Under the pieces are notes generated by a model that did no database searches, was not told where the DNA came from, and was given only the letters and a program-made list of their open reading frames with translations. Of a stretch of DNA of 64,000 nucleotides, positions 47,225 to 55,806 are shown one piece after another; within the stretch, counting starts at the first letter, position 1; every line of letters starts with the position of its first letter. The stretch spans positions 1-64,000 of the forward strand of contig NZ_CAHJXR010000009.1 of NCBI RefSeq assembly GCF_903645355.1. Reading direction: 5' to 3'. The position numbers were made by a program, and so were the translations under genes. Origin of the DNA: Schaalia sp. Marseille-Q2122. Lineage in GTDB: Bacteria > Actinomycetota > Actinomycetes > Actinomycetales > Actinomycetaceae.

Positions 47225-48055
47225 GTGCCTAAGTCCCCCTCACCTCGCACATCACGCCTTCGCTCCCTCACCCAGCACGGGTGGATTCAAGACCAGCATG
47301 GCGCCTGGCCCATGGCCCTCCTCCCACTTCTTCTGGGAGCCTCCCTCGCAGGCTGGCAATGGGCGCACCTGCTCCTCCTCCTGGCATGGTTTGCCGGCTT
47401 CCACTTCTTTAATGCCGCCACACTATTCCTCAAAGGCCGTCGTTCCTCACGGATCCGCAAGCGCCTCACCCCAGCCCTCGTAACCTGGGGCGCGACCTCA
47501 GCGCTTCTAGGGCTCTCCCTCATTGCGTGGTACCCGCTGCTCCTGACGTGGACTCCTGCCTTCGCCCCCCTCGTCGCAGTGGCCTTCATTGAAGCGTGGC
47601 GCCGTAAGGAACGCTCCATTGCGGCGCGCATTTCCACCATCCTCGCCTCCTCCCTCATGCTGCCCCTGGCCTATTGGCTGGGGGTCGGCACCCCGGGAAT
47701 GGGCGATGTCCTGAGCGCATCGCGGCTGCACATCTGGGTGACGACGGGGATTCTCGCAGCCTACTTTGTCGGCACGGTGCCCTATGTGCGCTCCCTGATC
47801 CGCGGGAAGAATGACCACCGGTGGGTATGGGCAGCCACCGCATGGCATGCGCTAAGCACTCTTGCCCTAGTGGGCGCCGCGGCCTACGGGCTGGCCTCCT
47901 GGTGGATGGTCGCACTGTGGGTGGTGCTGACGGCGCGTTGCCTGCTTGTGCCCATGCTGCAGCGCAGGGGCGCCGACATTCGCCCGGCCATCATTGGCAT
48001 CAGTGAATTCGTGGCGACCGCGCTACTGACTGCGCTTCTCCTGCTGCCCGCCTAA
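47225..48055 (+). CDS. YwiC-like integral membrane protein
   Basis: The protein has 276 residues from the GTG at 47225, with GAAGGA upstream. The YwiC-like family mark QDQHGAWPMALLPLLLG lies at ~22-38, followed by about eight membrane helices. The family is widespread in Actinobacteria and Bacilli, has no established function, and often lies near respiratory or molybdopterin genes; no such genes are present here. It converges with hisC. Confidence 0.88.
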   Translation: MPKSPSPRTSRLRSLTQHGWIQDQHGAWPMALLPLLLGASLAGWQWAHLLLLLAWFAGFHFFNAATLFLKGRRSSRIRKRLTPALVTWGATSALLGLSLIAWYPLLLTWTPAFAPLVAVAFIEAWRRKERSIAARISTILASSLMLPLAYWLGVGTPGMGDVLSASRLHIWVTTGILAAYFVGTVPYVRSLIRGKNDHRWVWAATAWHALSTLALVGAAAYGLASWWMVALWVVLTARCLLVPMLQRRGADIRPAIIGISEFVATALLTALLLLPA

Positions 48056-48116
48056 GTGTGCCCTCCTGAGCGGCCAGCGTTGCCTCCTTGCCCAGGTCGC
48101 GCCCGTGCAAGGTGGG

Positions 48117-49235
48117 CTATGCCCGCCTGTAGGATGCGATGAACGCCAGGGCGCGGTCATTTTCCTCCGGTGTCCCGATGCTCACGCGGATGCCCTCAGG
48201 GAAGGGGCGGACCAGCACCTCGCCCTCGCGGCAGTGCCGGAAAAGGTCGCGGGGCGCCTGGGGGAGCCAGAGGAAATTCGCCTGACTGTCGGGGACGTCC
48301 CAGCCCAGCGCACGTAGAGCCTCGCTCATGCGGGTGCGCTCCTCGGTGATGGCCCGCACTCCGGCGGCAATGCCCTCGGTATTCTGGAGCACGGCGACGG
48401 CGGCGGCCTGGGCGGGGCCGGAGACGCCGAAGGGGATGGAGACAGCTTGGATGGCGCCGATAAGGTCGGGGTGCCCAACACCGTAGCCGACGCGCATACC
48501 TGCCAGGCCGTAGGCCTTGGAGAAGGTGCGCAAAATCAGCGCATTGGGGTGCTCGGAGAGGAGGGGCAGTGCGCTGGTGACATCCGGGGTGGTGCTGAAT
48601 TCGATGTAGGCCTCGTCAATGAGGACGAGGATATGCGGGGGTACTTTGCGGAGGAAATCACTGATCTGCTTGAGGGTGAGCGCCGTGCCCGTGGGGTTAT
48701 TGGGGGTGCACAGGATGATCGCCGCAGTTGCGGGGGTGATTGCGGCGAGCATGGCGGGGAGGTCGTGCTCCCAGCGCGCGGTGAGGGGGACAGGGCGGGG
48801 TGTGGCACCCGCTGCTGGAACGGCAATGGGGTAGGACTCGAAGGAACGCCACGGGAAGATGACTTCCGCTTCTGGGGTGCTGATAGTCGTCAGTGCCGCC
48901 AAGAGCACGGCGGAAGATCCTGCGCCAACACAGATGTGGTCGGCGCTCATGCCGAGGTGCGCGCTGAGGGCTGCGCGCACGGGCGCTGCCGTCAGGTCGG
49001 GGTAGCGATTGACGAGGCTCACCGCGTCGCTGGCCTCGTCAATGACGCTGGGCGCTGGCGGGTAGGGGTTTTCATTGGAGGAGAGTTTGACGGCGCCGGG
49101 CATTGCCTGGCCGGGGACGTAACGCGGGAGGGCTGCGACCTCGGGGCGAATCCGCAGGGCCGCAGGAGCGGTTGGGAGGTCAGCGGCTGCAAGCGATTTT
49201 CCCTGGGCTGATGCAGGTGAGGGCGCGTTAGTCAT
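48117..49235 (-). CDS. hisC: Histidinol-phosphate aminotransferase (or aromatic aminotransferase)
   Basis: The protein has 372 residues, fold type I PLP aminotransferase. Visible marks are KLSSNENPYPP, IILCTPNNPTGTAL, VLIDEAYIEF, and RTFSKAYGLAGMRVGYG with the PLP-binding Lys near residue 240. HisC converts imidazole-acetol phosphate to histidinol phosphate with glutamate. No other his gene is near, so the related aromatic aminotransferase (Pat) is possible. It diverges from the small membrane protein gene; no good ribosome site is seen before the ATG. Confidence 0.88.
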   Translation of the reverse strand: MTNAPSPASAQGKSLAAADLPTAPAALRIRPEVAALPRYVPGQAMPGAVKLSSNENPYPPAPSVIDEASDAVSLVNRYPDLTAAPVRAALSAHLGMSADHICVGAGSSAVLLAALTTISTPEAEVIFPWRSFESYPIAVPAAGATPRPVPLTARWEHDLPAMLAAITPATAAIILCTPNNPTGTALTLKQISDFLRKVPPHILVLIDEAYIEFSTTPDVTSALPLLSEHPNALILRTFSKAYGLAGMRVGYGVGHPDLIGAIQAVSIPFGVSGPAQAAAVAVLQNTEGIAAGVRAITEERTRMSEALRALGWDVPDSQANFLWLPQAPRDLFRHCREGEVLVRPFPEGIRVSIGTPEENDRALAFIASYRRA

Positions 49236-49372
49236 GGAGTATTTTTAGCGCATTCCTGGGGGTTTTTCACGGCCATTCCATTGATGGAAATACGCCATTA
49301 CAGATTGGGACTTATGGCATAGAACCGCTCCTGCGGATGCTGAAACTGCAGGTAGCGGGAATACTAGAAGAC

Positions 49373-49762
49373 ATGAAACGATTTCTTCTGCAACTGGCCG
49401 CAACGATTATTGGCATCTGGGTAGCAACCCTGCTCGTCCCCGGTGTCTCCTTCGGTTCCGGGAGCGGTTTCTTCTCTGCTCTGTTGACCCTGGCAGCTAT
49501 TGCCCTGGTTTTCACTGCTGTGAACTCTATCGTTCACCCCCTAGTGAAGACTCTTGCTGCTCCCCTGTATGTTCTGACCTTCGGCCTTTTCGCGCTGGTT
49601 ACCAACGCTTTGATGTTCATGCTCACCGGCTGGCTGTCCGGCAAGCTCGGTATCCCCTTCGAGGTGAGTGGCTTCTGGGCGGCACTCTTTGGCGCTCTTG
49701 TGACCGCCATTGTCTCCAGCCTGGCTGCTGGCGTTCTTGGTGTCGCCGACGACAAGAAGTGA
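49373..49762 (+). CDS. Phage holin family IV-type small membrane protein
   Basis: The ATG at 49373 (129 residues) begins MKRFLLQLAATIIGIWVATLL. Four hydrophobic helices and the stretch FTAVNSIVHPLVKTLAAPLYVLTFGLFALVTNAL are typical of the family named mycobacterial 4-TMS phage holin. The name is historical: these are chromosomal membrane proteins of unknown role, and no phage gene is nearby. A strong terminator follows. Confidence 0.85.
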   Translation: MKRFLLQLAATIIGIWVATLLVPGVSFGSGSGFFSALLTLAAIALVFTAVNSIVHPLVKTLAAPLYVLTFGLFALVTNALMFMLTGWLSGKLGIPFEVSGFWAALFGALVTAIVSSLAAGVLGVADDKK

Positions 49763-49826
49763 CCCTCACTTCAACTGCGCTCCTGTGAGAGCCTTGCTCA
49801 CCCAGGGATAGCGCATCCATCCTCGA

Positions 49827-49870
49827 CGCTCCTGTGTGTGCCGCCTTCGCGGCTCACACAGGAGCGTTTT
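49827..49870 (+). terminator. Rho-independent terminator after the small membrane protein gene
   Basis: An 18-bp stem with one mismatch (49827-49844 with 49849-49866, CTTC loop) ends in GTTTT. It separates this gene from the convergent lipase-type gene. Confidence 0.85.
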
Positions 49871-49909
49871 CCATTCCCTCACCAGGTAGCCTCCCTCTGT
49901 CTTCTCTCC

Positions 49910-51706
49910 TCAGTATGGGCTCCGGCGCGTGGTGTACACATGGGAGGTCGTGTGGGTGTTAGGCCTCAAACTCAAGGCTTCTTCGCGTTTGGACATCCAC
50001 TCACTCACCTCTTGGGTAGCCGACGTAGGCGAGCTCTCGAAGTGCTTGATGGCTTCGCTGTAGACGGACATGTCATGAGCGAATACCTCGTCCCCACTTG
50101 CTGTTCGATGGTCAAGCAGGTCGCCGTCAAAGTGGACGGTCAGGTTATTTCCTCGGTTTGCATTCTCCCTCCCGTCAAGGGCGGTGACTTGGTCGCGAGT
50201 ATTCTCCAGGCTCAGCATGCCGACACTGGTATTGGGGTCGTAGCCTGCCGTGGGAGCCCCGGCGGTGAGGACCGCAGCAACCGTGTATCGTTCGGTGACC
50301 TCGGTGTCGCTGGCGAGTTGGGCTGCGATAATCCCTCCCTGGGAGTGCCCCACGAGCTCCACAGGCTCATCCGGAGAAATCCCCACGTCCATCATGGCCG
50401 CCTTAATCGCCCGAGTCTGGTCCGATTCCAAACCCGCAACACCGTTGAGGTTGGTGTGGAGGTCTTGGATATTTGACCCCTCTGCCGTCCAATGTTGGGT
50501 GCCTCGAATGACGACGCTCCACGAACGCTGGGGTCCGTGGGGGCCCGGAGTTTCATGCTTGAGGATTTCGAACTCACCGTAGTCTTGACCTTCTGCCAGC
50601 TGCTCGATGCGTTCAATGAGTGCTGAGGGGTCGTGGGGAGTATTTACTGTACGGATGGTGTGCTGAGGGAGTGATTCCTCCGGCCCCAAGCGGAGGTCAA
50701 TGTTGCCGCCATCCCAGGATGAAGAACTTCCTGAGGGGGTCGTTGGGAATGCTCCTTCTGGGAGAACTCCTAAGCCCTGACCGGTGTTGAAGAATTGCGA
50801 GATTCCCGGGGATCCAGGCAGGAGGCTCTGGTTGTACATCCGCGCCTGAGGGCTTCGGGGGATGCGGAGTGTGCGCGGCGCGGCGCGTTTCTGCGAGGGC
50901 GTGGCCCCCGCATGGGGATCCTCTTGGGGGCGTCCAAGGAGGATGCTTTTCTTACTTCCAAACAGCAGCCGCCCCCACCCAAAGAGCGCTCCACCTGCGA
51001 CTGCGGCAGCTTCTGGTGTCGCATGCGTGGCCTGCGCTCCCCAGCGTTGCCCGGCGGGAGCCTCGTCCTGGTGGAGCCAATAGCTTGTCCGCATCAGGGA
51101 GCGCGAGAGGTCCTCAACGTGAAACTGCATCGCCCATGAATCGGTTGGGTCTGAGCCTGAGTTGGTCGCGAAAATCCCGCCGTAGATGGCGGTGGACACG
51201 GCGGCGAACTCGAAGGAGGGTGGAAAGATGTCCCGCACGCGGCCCGAGCGCCACGATTGACGCCACGGATCATTCTCCCGCCGAGGAAGGCGCGCGAGGG
51301 GGCCAAAGAGGGACGTTCCTCCGCTGGTGAGGACCTCCAAGTAACTCAAGGGTGAGGGATAGAGCCAGGCGCGCAGCTGGGCGAAGGCCGCCGCATCGCC
51401 TTCGGCCGCGCTGTAGCTCAGGGCGCAGGTACCGAGGTGTTCAGTGAAGAGGTCAAGCTCGCGCGTGATCGCCGTCAGGGCCGAGCGCGCTGTTTCGCTG
51501 CGGGAATAGGCCCAGAATAAGTCTGCTTCGCCTTCGTTGATGAGATCTCCCACCCTTGCGGCGAGGGTGTTGAGGTCGCTCCCGCATATTTCCAGTTCCT
51601 CGGTGAGAGGACGCAGGATGGAGATGGCGTCCATGAGTGCGGGAATGTCGGCCACTGTGGTGGAGGAGGTGACGACGACGCGGGCATCAAATTCGGATGT
51701 GCTCAT
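49910..51706 (-). CDS. Alpha/beta-hydrolase (lipase-type) protein paired with a WXG-like protein
   Basis: The protein has 598 residues. The N-terminal ~140 residues are helical (SDLNTLAARVGDLINEGEADLFWAYS), without signal peptide. A variable middle region follows, with a small hydrophobic patch (~240-260). The C-terminal hydrolase domain (~350-560) has ELVGHSQGGIIAAQ, the GxSxG nucleophile elbow, and later Asp and His candidates (LTVHFDGDLLDHRT). The helical head and the upstream small WXG-like gene suggest a type VII secretion substrate with a lipase or esterase tail. It starts 9 bp after the WXG-like stop. The substrate and secretion are inferred. Confidence 0.78.
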   Translation of the reverse strand: MSTSEFDARVVVTSSTTVADIPALMDAISILRPLTEELEICGSDLNTLAARVGDLINEGEADLFWAYSRSETARSALTAITRELDLFTEHLGTCALSYSAAEGDAAAFAQLRAWLYPSPLSYLEVLTSGGTSLFGPLARLPRRENDPWRQSWRSGRVRDIFPPSFEFAAVSTAIYGGIFATNSGSDPTDSWAMQFHVEDLSRSLMRTSYWLHQDEAPAGQRWGAQATHATPEAAAVAGGALFGWGRLLFGSKKSILLGRPQEDPHAGATPSQKRAAPRTLRIPRSPQARMYNQSLLPGSPGISQFFNTGQGLGVLPEGAFPTTPSGSSSSWDGGNIDLRLGPEESLPQHTIRTVNTPHDPSALIERIEQLAEGQDYGEFEILKHETPGPHGPQRSWSVVIRGTQHWTAEGSNIQDLHTNLNGVAGLESDQTRAIKAAMMDVGISPDEPVELVGHSQGGIIAAQLASDTEVTERYTVAAVLTAGAPTAGYDPNTSVGMLSLENTRDQVTALDGRENANRGNNLTVHFDGDLLDHRTASGDEVFAHDMSVYSEAIKHFESSPTSATQEVSEWMSKREEALSLRPNTHTTSHVYTTRRSPY

Positions 51707-51714
51707 GGTGGCTC

Positions 51715-51975
51715 CTAGGAGAGTGCGGCAGCACTCAAAATGAGTTCAGTTCGACAATCCTCAATGTTGTTTTCGGCAGCGTTGAGTATTTCGTGGAGGG
51801 TATTCATCTTGGTGACAATCTCGTGCCGTTCTTCTTTTGCTGCGCGGGCAGCTTGGCCGCTCCAGGAACCGAAGGGACACGTGGCAAGTGTTGTTTCGAC
51901 GGCCGCCAGGCGCGTATGAATGCTCGCAAGTAAGGCGAGTAGTTCATCAATATCTGTGAGGTGAGCGGGGGTCAC
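51715..51975 (-). CDS. WXG100-like small protein, probable partner of the lipase-type protein
   Basis: The GTG at 51975 has AAGGA 7 nt upstream and gives 86 residues (VTPAHLTDIDELLALLASIH). Two helices flank GSWSGQAARAA, where WSG acts as the WXG turn near residue 37. The C-terminal helix (LHEILNAAENNIEDCRTEL) lacks the usual Tyr-x-x-x-Asp/Glu signal. It is coupled to the downstream hydrolase gene. Such small helical proteins commonly act as chaperone or partner of T7SS effectors with WXG/LXG-like heads. Confidence 0.7.
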   Translation of the reverse strand: MTPAHLTDIDELLALLASIHTRLAAVETTLATCPFGSWSGQAARAAKEERHEIVTKMNTLHEILNAAENNIEDCRTELILSAAALS

Positions 51976-52119
51976 GGCAATTCCTTTTCTGCTCCACAAG
52001 GGGAAGGTGTGTCTCCAGGCTGTTGAGGAGCGCCTTTCGACTGTGTCGGGAGATCAGCGTTGGCGCCTAGAACGACATTAGGTGGTGAGGTGAGGAGGAC
52101 AAAAAGGTCGGCGCTTGCC

Positions 52120-52189
52120 TGTGGATATCTCTCAAATATCACTCACATTGTGGATAAACCCTGTGAATAACAAGAATTCCTGTGGACAT
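52120..52189. promoter_or_regulatory. Cluster of DnaA-box-like sites in an AT-rich gap
   Basis: TGTGGATAA (52149-52157) is an exact DnaA box complement. TGTGGATAT (52120), TGTGAATAA (52162) and TGTGGACAT (52181) each differ by one or two bases. All point the same way within 70 bp of unusually AT-rich DNA. The 471-bp divergent gap 51976-52446 holds no gene but also contains palindromic repeat copy 3. Confidence 0.5.
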
Positions 52190-52326
52190 ACAATAATCAA
52201 TTAACAAGAACCGCGATTTCTTATAGGTAAACACCAGTTTGTTTTCAGGAAAACCTAAGGTTGATTGTCGGAATGACACCTCGTATCAACCCACAACCCC
52301 ACCCGAAACCCCCTGCCCCAACCCTG

Positions 52327-52402
52327 AGCACCCGCCTGTGCGCCCAGCCCCTTCAACTCCCCCATCCTCCTCGTCCAGGCTTGACCTCACACCCGGGCGC
52401 CA
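52327..52402. repeat. Palindromic repeat family, copy 3
   Basis: Arms are AGCACCCGCCTGTGCGCCCA (52327 onward) and the ACCTCACACCCGGGCGCC segment ending at 52402. The right edge lies 45 bp before the fructosamine-kinase-type gene, the shortest distance of the six copies. Confidence 0.55.
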
Positions 52403-52446
52403 GGGGACAATATCTCCATCCACCTACGCCCGCACCCGGAGAAACC

Positions 52447-53229
52447 GTGACCACTGTCCGTAAGCGCGATTCTCGTCAAGGCCGCATCGCCTACGAAGTT
52501 GCGGGCCTACGCTGGCTTGCCGCCGCCGGATCGCAGGCAGTACCCATCGTCCCCATCCTTGACCACGGCACGGACTGGCTCGAAGAACCTCGCCTGAGCA
52601 CAACCTCCCCCACCCCTCAAGCAGCAGAAACCTTCGGCCACCAACTGGCCCACCTTCACGCAGCTGGCGCCCCACACCTGGGAGCCCCACCAGAAGGATT
52701 CCACGGAAATGGATGGATGGGCGACGCCCCACTCAGCCTGCTCGCACACCCCACCGCAGCAACACGCTCCTGGGGGAGCTACTACGCCCGCTACCGCCTG
52801 GCACCCCACAGTGAAGCCGCCCCCTTCACCCCCCAGCAGCGCGCCCTTCTTGAGCGCTTCTACGACAAACTCGACTCCGGCACCTACGACCACGCCCAAC
52901 CCTCCCTCGTCCGCACCAACGGACATCACGCCTCACGCACACACGGGGATCTGTGGAGCGGCAATGTGATGTGGACGCCCGACGGTGTTGTCCTCATTGA
53001 CCCCGCCGCCCAGGGAGGCCACGGCGAGGAAGACCTGGCAGCACTCGCCGTCTTCGGAACACCCCACACCCAACGCATATGGGAGGCCTACAACGAAGTC
53101 TCCCCTCTGGAAGAAGGCTGGCGCGAACGCATCGCCCTCCACCAGCTCCACATCCTCATGATCCACTGCCAGCTCTTCGGATCGGCCTACATCCCCGAAA
53201 CCATGGCAATCGTCCAACGCTTCCTCTAA
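52447..53229 (+). CDS. Fructosamine kinase / ketosamine-3-kinase family protein
   Basis: The GTG at 52447, with GGAG 6 nt upstream, gives 260 residues; the frame is open to 52261, but that part is Pro-rich and overlaps a repeat. Marks of the family are GRIAYEVAGLRWLA, THGDLWSGNVMW (catalytic HGD with Asn) and DPAAQGGHGEEDLAAL (the metal-binding DPA segment). The family phosphorylates sugar adducts on protein Lys for deglycation; substrates in bacteria are mostly untested. It lies upstream of purB on the same strand with a 326-bp gap. Confidence 0.88.
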   Translation: MTTVRKRDSRQGRIAYEVAGLRWLAAAGSQAVPIVPILDHGTDWLEEPRLSTTSPTPQAAETFGHQLAHLHAAGAPHLGAPPEGFHGNGWMGDAPLSLLAHPTAATRSWGSYYARYRLAPHSEAAPFTPQQRALLERFYDKLDSGTYDHAQPSLVRTNGHHASRTHGDLWSGNVMWTPDGVVLIDPAAQGGHGEEDLAALAVFGTPHTQRIWEAYNEVSPLEEGWRERIALHQLHILMIHCQLFGSAYIPETMAIVQRFL

Positions 53230-53280
53230 CACCCCTGCTTTTCCTACCGCAGTGTCCCGGACCCCATAGACAACAACCTT

Positions 53281-53357
53281 GCGCTCCCGCGTGTGCGCCC
53301 AGGAAAGAAATGCGCCAGCACAGGGCAGAAAATATCGGACTCACACCCGGGCGCCCG
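53281..53357. repeat. Palindromic repeat family, copy 4
   Basis: Arms are GCTCCCGCGTGTGCGCCCAGG (53283 region) and CTCACACCCGGGCGCC ending near 53357. It lies in the 326-bp gap 53230-53555 between the kinase-type gene and purB, about 200 bp before purB. The remaining gap shows short CAGCC/CCAACC-type reiterations and no gene. Confidence 0.6.
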
Positions 53358-53555
53358 ACAGAAAAATCCCCCTGATCCCCCAGCCCCACCTCCAACCCCA
53401 TCCCCACCGCCAACCCCAGCCCAGCTCGGAGACAGTCAGCCTGCCAACCATCAGCCCGCCAAGCATCAGCCCGCCGACACAGTCGGCCGCAGACAGCCCG
53501 TCCAGAATCGACTACAGGCGGGCGCACAGGCACCCTCCTCTGGAATGATGGAGGC

Positions 53556-55010
53556 ATGAGCACTTGGCAGGAACTGTTCTCGACATCGCACGGCTACACC
53601 GACCTCGCAGCACAGGGAGAACCTGTTTCTCCCCTTGACGGGCGCTACCGCCCCGCAGCTGCTCCCCTGGCAAACTTCCTCTCCGAAGCGGGCCTCAACC
53701 GCGCCCGCGTCCACGTGGAAGTCGAGTGGTTCATCCACCTCCTCGACAATGGCCTCCTCCCAGGAGCCCCGAGCCTGGACGATGCTGAACGTGACTACCT
53801 GCGCGCACTCCCCCACCAATTCGGCGCCACCGAGATCGCACGCCTGGCCGAAATTGAAGCCGAAACCCGCCACGATGTGAAGGCCGTCGAATACCTCATC
53901 GGCGAGCACCTTGACCGTGCCCCCGACACCCTCGGAGCACAGACCTGCCTACCAGCCCTGCGGGAAGTCATCCACATCTTCTGCACCTCCGAAGACATCA
54001 ACAACCTCGCCTACGCGCTGACCATCAAGGCCGCCATCGAACTCGTATGGCTGCCCGCCGCACGCACCCTCCACGAGCGCCTCGTCGCCATGGCCCATGC
54101 CGGCGCCAACATCCCCATGCTCGCCCACACCCACGGCCAGCCCGCCACGCCCCTGACCATGGGCAAGGAAATGGCCGTCATCGCCCACCGCCTCTCCCGC
54201 CAAATCCGCCGCATTGAAAACGCCGAATACCTAGGCAAGATCAATGGTGCAACCGGCACCTGGGCCGCCCACGTCATCTCCGTACCCGGCGTTGACTGGC
54301 CCGCCACCACCCGCGCCTTCGTTGAGGGCCTAGGACTGACCTGCAACCCCCTGACCACGCAGATTGAATCCCACGACTTCCAAGCCGAAATCTACGCTGA
54401 CGTCGCGCGATTCAACCGCATCGCCCACAACCTGGCCACCGATTGTTGGACCTACATCTCCATGGGCTACTTCCACCAAAACCTCGCCGCCCAAGGCTCG
54501 ACCGGCTCCTCGACCATGCCCCACAAGGTCAACCCCATCCGCTTCGAGAACGCTGAGGCCAACCTCGAAATCTCCACGGCCCTGCTTGATACCCTCTCCG
54601 CCACGCTCGTCACCTCGCGCCTGCAACGCGACCTCACCGACTCCACCACCCAACGCAATATTGGCGTGGCCCTGGGCCACTCCATGCTAGCCCTGGACAA
54701 CCTCGTACGCGGCCTAGACGGCGTAGATATGAACGCTGAGCGTATGCGCGAAGACCTCGACGCGAACTGGGCAGTCCTCGGTGAGGCCATCCAGCAGGCC
54801 ATGCGCGCCGCCGCCATCGCCGGCGCCACCGGCATGGCCAACCCCTACGAACGCCTCAAGGAACTCACCCGCGGCACCGAAGTCACCGCCGAGGACATGC
54901 GCGCCTTCATCGCCGACCTCGGCCTACCCGCCGAAATCGAAGCCCGACTGGCCGAGCTCGCCCCCCACACCTACATTGGCCTCGCCCAAGAGATGGCCAC
55001 CTGGGTGTAA
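53556..55010 (+). CDS. purB: Adenylosuccinate lyase
   Basis: The protein has 484 residues of the fumarase/aspartase superfamily. The signature loop GSSTMPHKVNPIRFENAEAN holds the catalytic Ser; THGQPATPLTMGKEMA and TSEDINNLAYAL are the other conserved regions. It cleaves adenylosuccinate to AMP and fumarate and SAICAR to AICAR. The length fits the longer E. coli-type PurB. A perfect palindromic terminator follows. Confidence 0.97.
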   Translation: MSTWQELFSTSHGYTDLAAQGEPVSPLDGRYRPAAAPLANFLSEAGLNRARVHVEVEWFIHLLDNGLLPGAPSLDDAERDYLRALPHQFGATEIARLAEIEAETRHDVKAVEYLIGEHLDRAPDTLGAQTCLPALREVIHIFCTSEDINNLAYALTIKAAIELVWLPAARTLHERLVAMAHAGANIPMLAHTHGQPATPLTMGKEMAVIAHRLSRQIRRIENAEYLGKINGATGTWAAHVISVPGVDWPATTRAFVEGLGLTCNPLTTQIESHDFQAEIYADVARFNRIAHNLATDCWTYISMGYFHQNLAAQGSTGSSTMPHKVNPIRFENAEANLEISTALLDTLSATLVTSRLQRDLTDSTTQRNIGVALGHSMLALDNLVRGLDGVDMNAERMREDLDANWAVLGEAIQQAMRAAAIAGATGMANPYERLKELTRGTEVTAEDMRAFIADLGLPAEIEARLAELAPHTYIGLAQEMATWV

Positions 55011-55020
55011 GAATCACGCT

Positions 55021-55072
55021 AAAACTGTGGGGTCTGTGTGGGGCGCGCGCCCCACACAGACCCCACAGTTTT
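55021..55072. terminator. Perfect 26-bp palindromic terminator after purB
   Basis: The 52 bases form a perfect palindrome beginning AAAACTGTGGGG and ending CCCCACAGTTTT. The T-run on each strand makes it a bidirectional terminator between purB and the convergent hydrolase operon. Confidence 0.9.
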
Positions 55073-55170
55073 CCCGGCACACACCGTGTTTGTCTCACAC
55101 CACCACAGGCGCACCGACAAGGCCCCTAGTGCCCAAGCAGCCTCCTCCCCCAAGAAGGCCCCAAAAGGCC

Positions 55171-55806
55171 TCATGACCTCCACTGAGGATCCGACGCTGG
55201 CGGGCCAAAACGCTCAAAAAGATCCGCCGGGCGCGCAATCTCCCCATCAAAACCCAAGGCCTCCATATCGGCGACCTGATGCCCATCAGTCACACTCAGC
55301 AGGCGACCTCGCACAGCAACTGGAGCGATCTCCGGGTTATTCCACACGTGCTCAGACACGACCTCCAACATGTCCTGACCCAGCACCGAGGTCCACAAGG
55401 GCGACTCATCATCCACATACAGATCCACACTGACCAGGGGCAGTTTCCCAAACCCCTCCAGGACATCCACCTTCATATCGCGCACAATCGCATCAAGCTC
55501 CGCATCGCCCAAGCTCACGGTCTCCAGACTCTTGTACACCCACTGCGCGAAACGCTCCGGGCGGCCGCCTCGTCCACCCGGACGTAAACGCCGCAGCGCC
55601 GCCCCCACACCCATCGCGCCCACGCCAACGGCCGCGATCAGCAAAGGGTTGTCAATCTGGGGCAGGCGCCGCTCCCCTGCGCCGCGAGCGCCCAGCTGCT
55701 TATTCACCGGCGTTGAACCCGGCTCCCACATGCGCGGCACTCCCCGAGGGAAGGCAGCCCCAAGGAATCTGCGTCGGCCAGGCTTAGGTGTTTGTTTCGG
55801 CGTCAT
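55171..55806 (-). CDS. Uncharacterised protein following the GHSQGG hydrolase
   Basis: The protein has 211 residues. A basic head with a Pro/Arg-rich segment is followed by one hydrophobic helix (~52-72, LLIAAVGVGAMGVGAALRR). The soluble C-terminal domain begins ERFAQWVYKSLETVSLGDAELDAIVRDM and includes VSVDLYVDDESPLWTSVLGQDML. I recognise no family. The start overlaps the upstream hydrolase gene by 23 bp in another frame, so the two are coupled and the protein may be a partner, inhibitor or membrane tether of the hydrolase. Confidence 0.68.
   Translation of the reverse strand: MTPKQTPKPGRRRFLGAAFPRGVPRMWEPGSTPVNKQLGARGAGERRLPQIDNPLLIAAVGVGAMGVGAALRRLRPGGRGGRPERFAQWVYKSLETVSLGDAELDAIVRDMKVDVLEGFGKLPLVSVDLYVDDESPLWTSVLGQDMLEVVSEHVWNNPEIAPVAVRGRLLSVTDGHQVADMEALGFDGEIARPADLFERFGPPASDPQWRS

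Noticed and set aside
49373-49762. Prophage, suggested by the holin family name
   Set aside because: The family name is historical and no integrase, capsid, tail or lysis gene is nearby.
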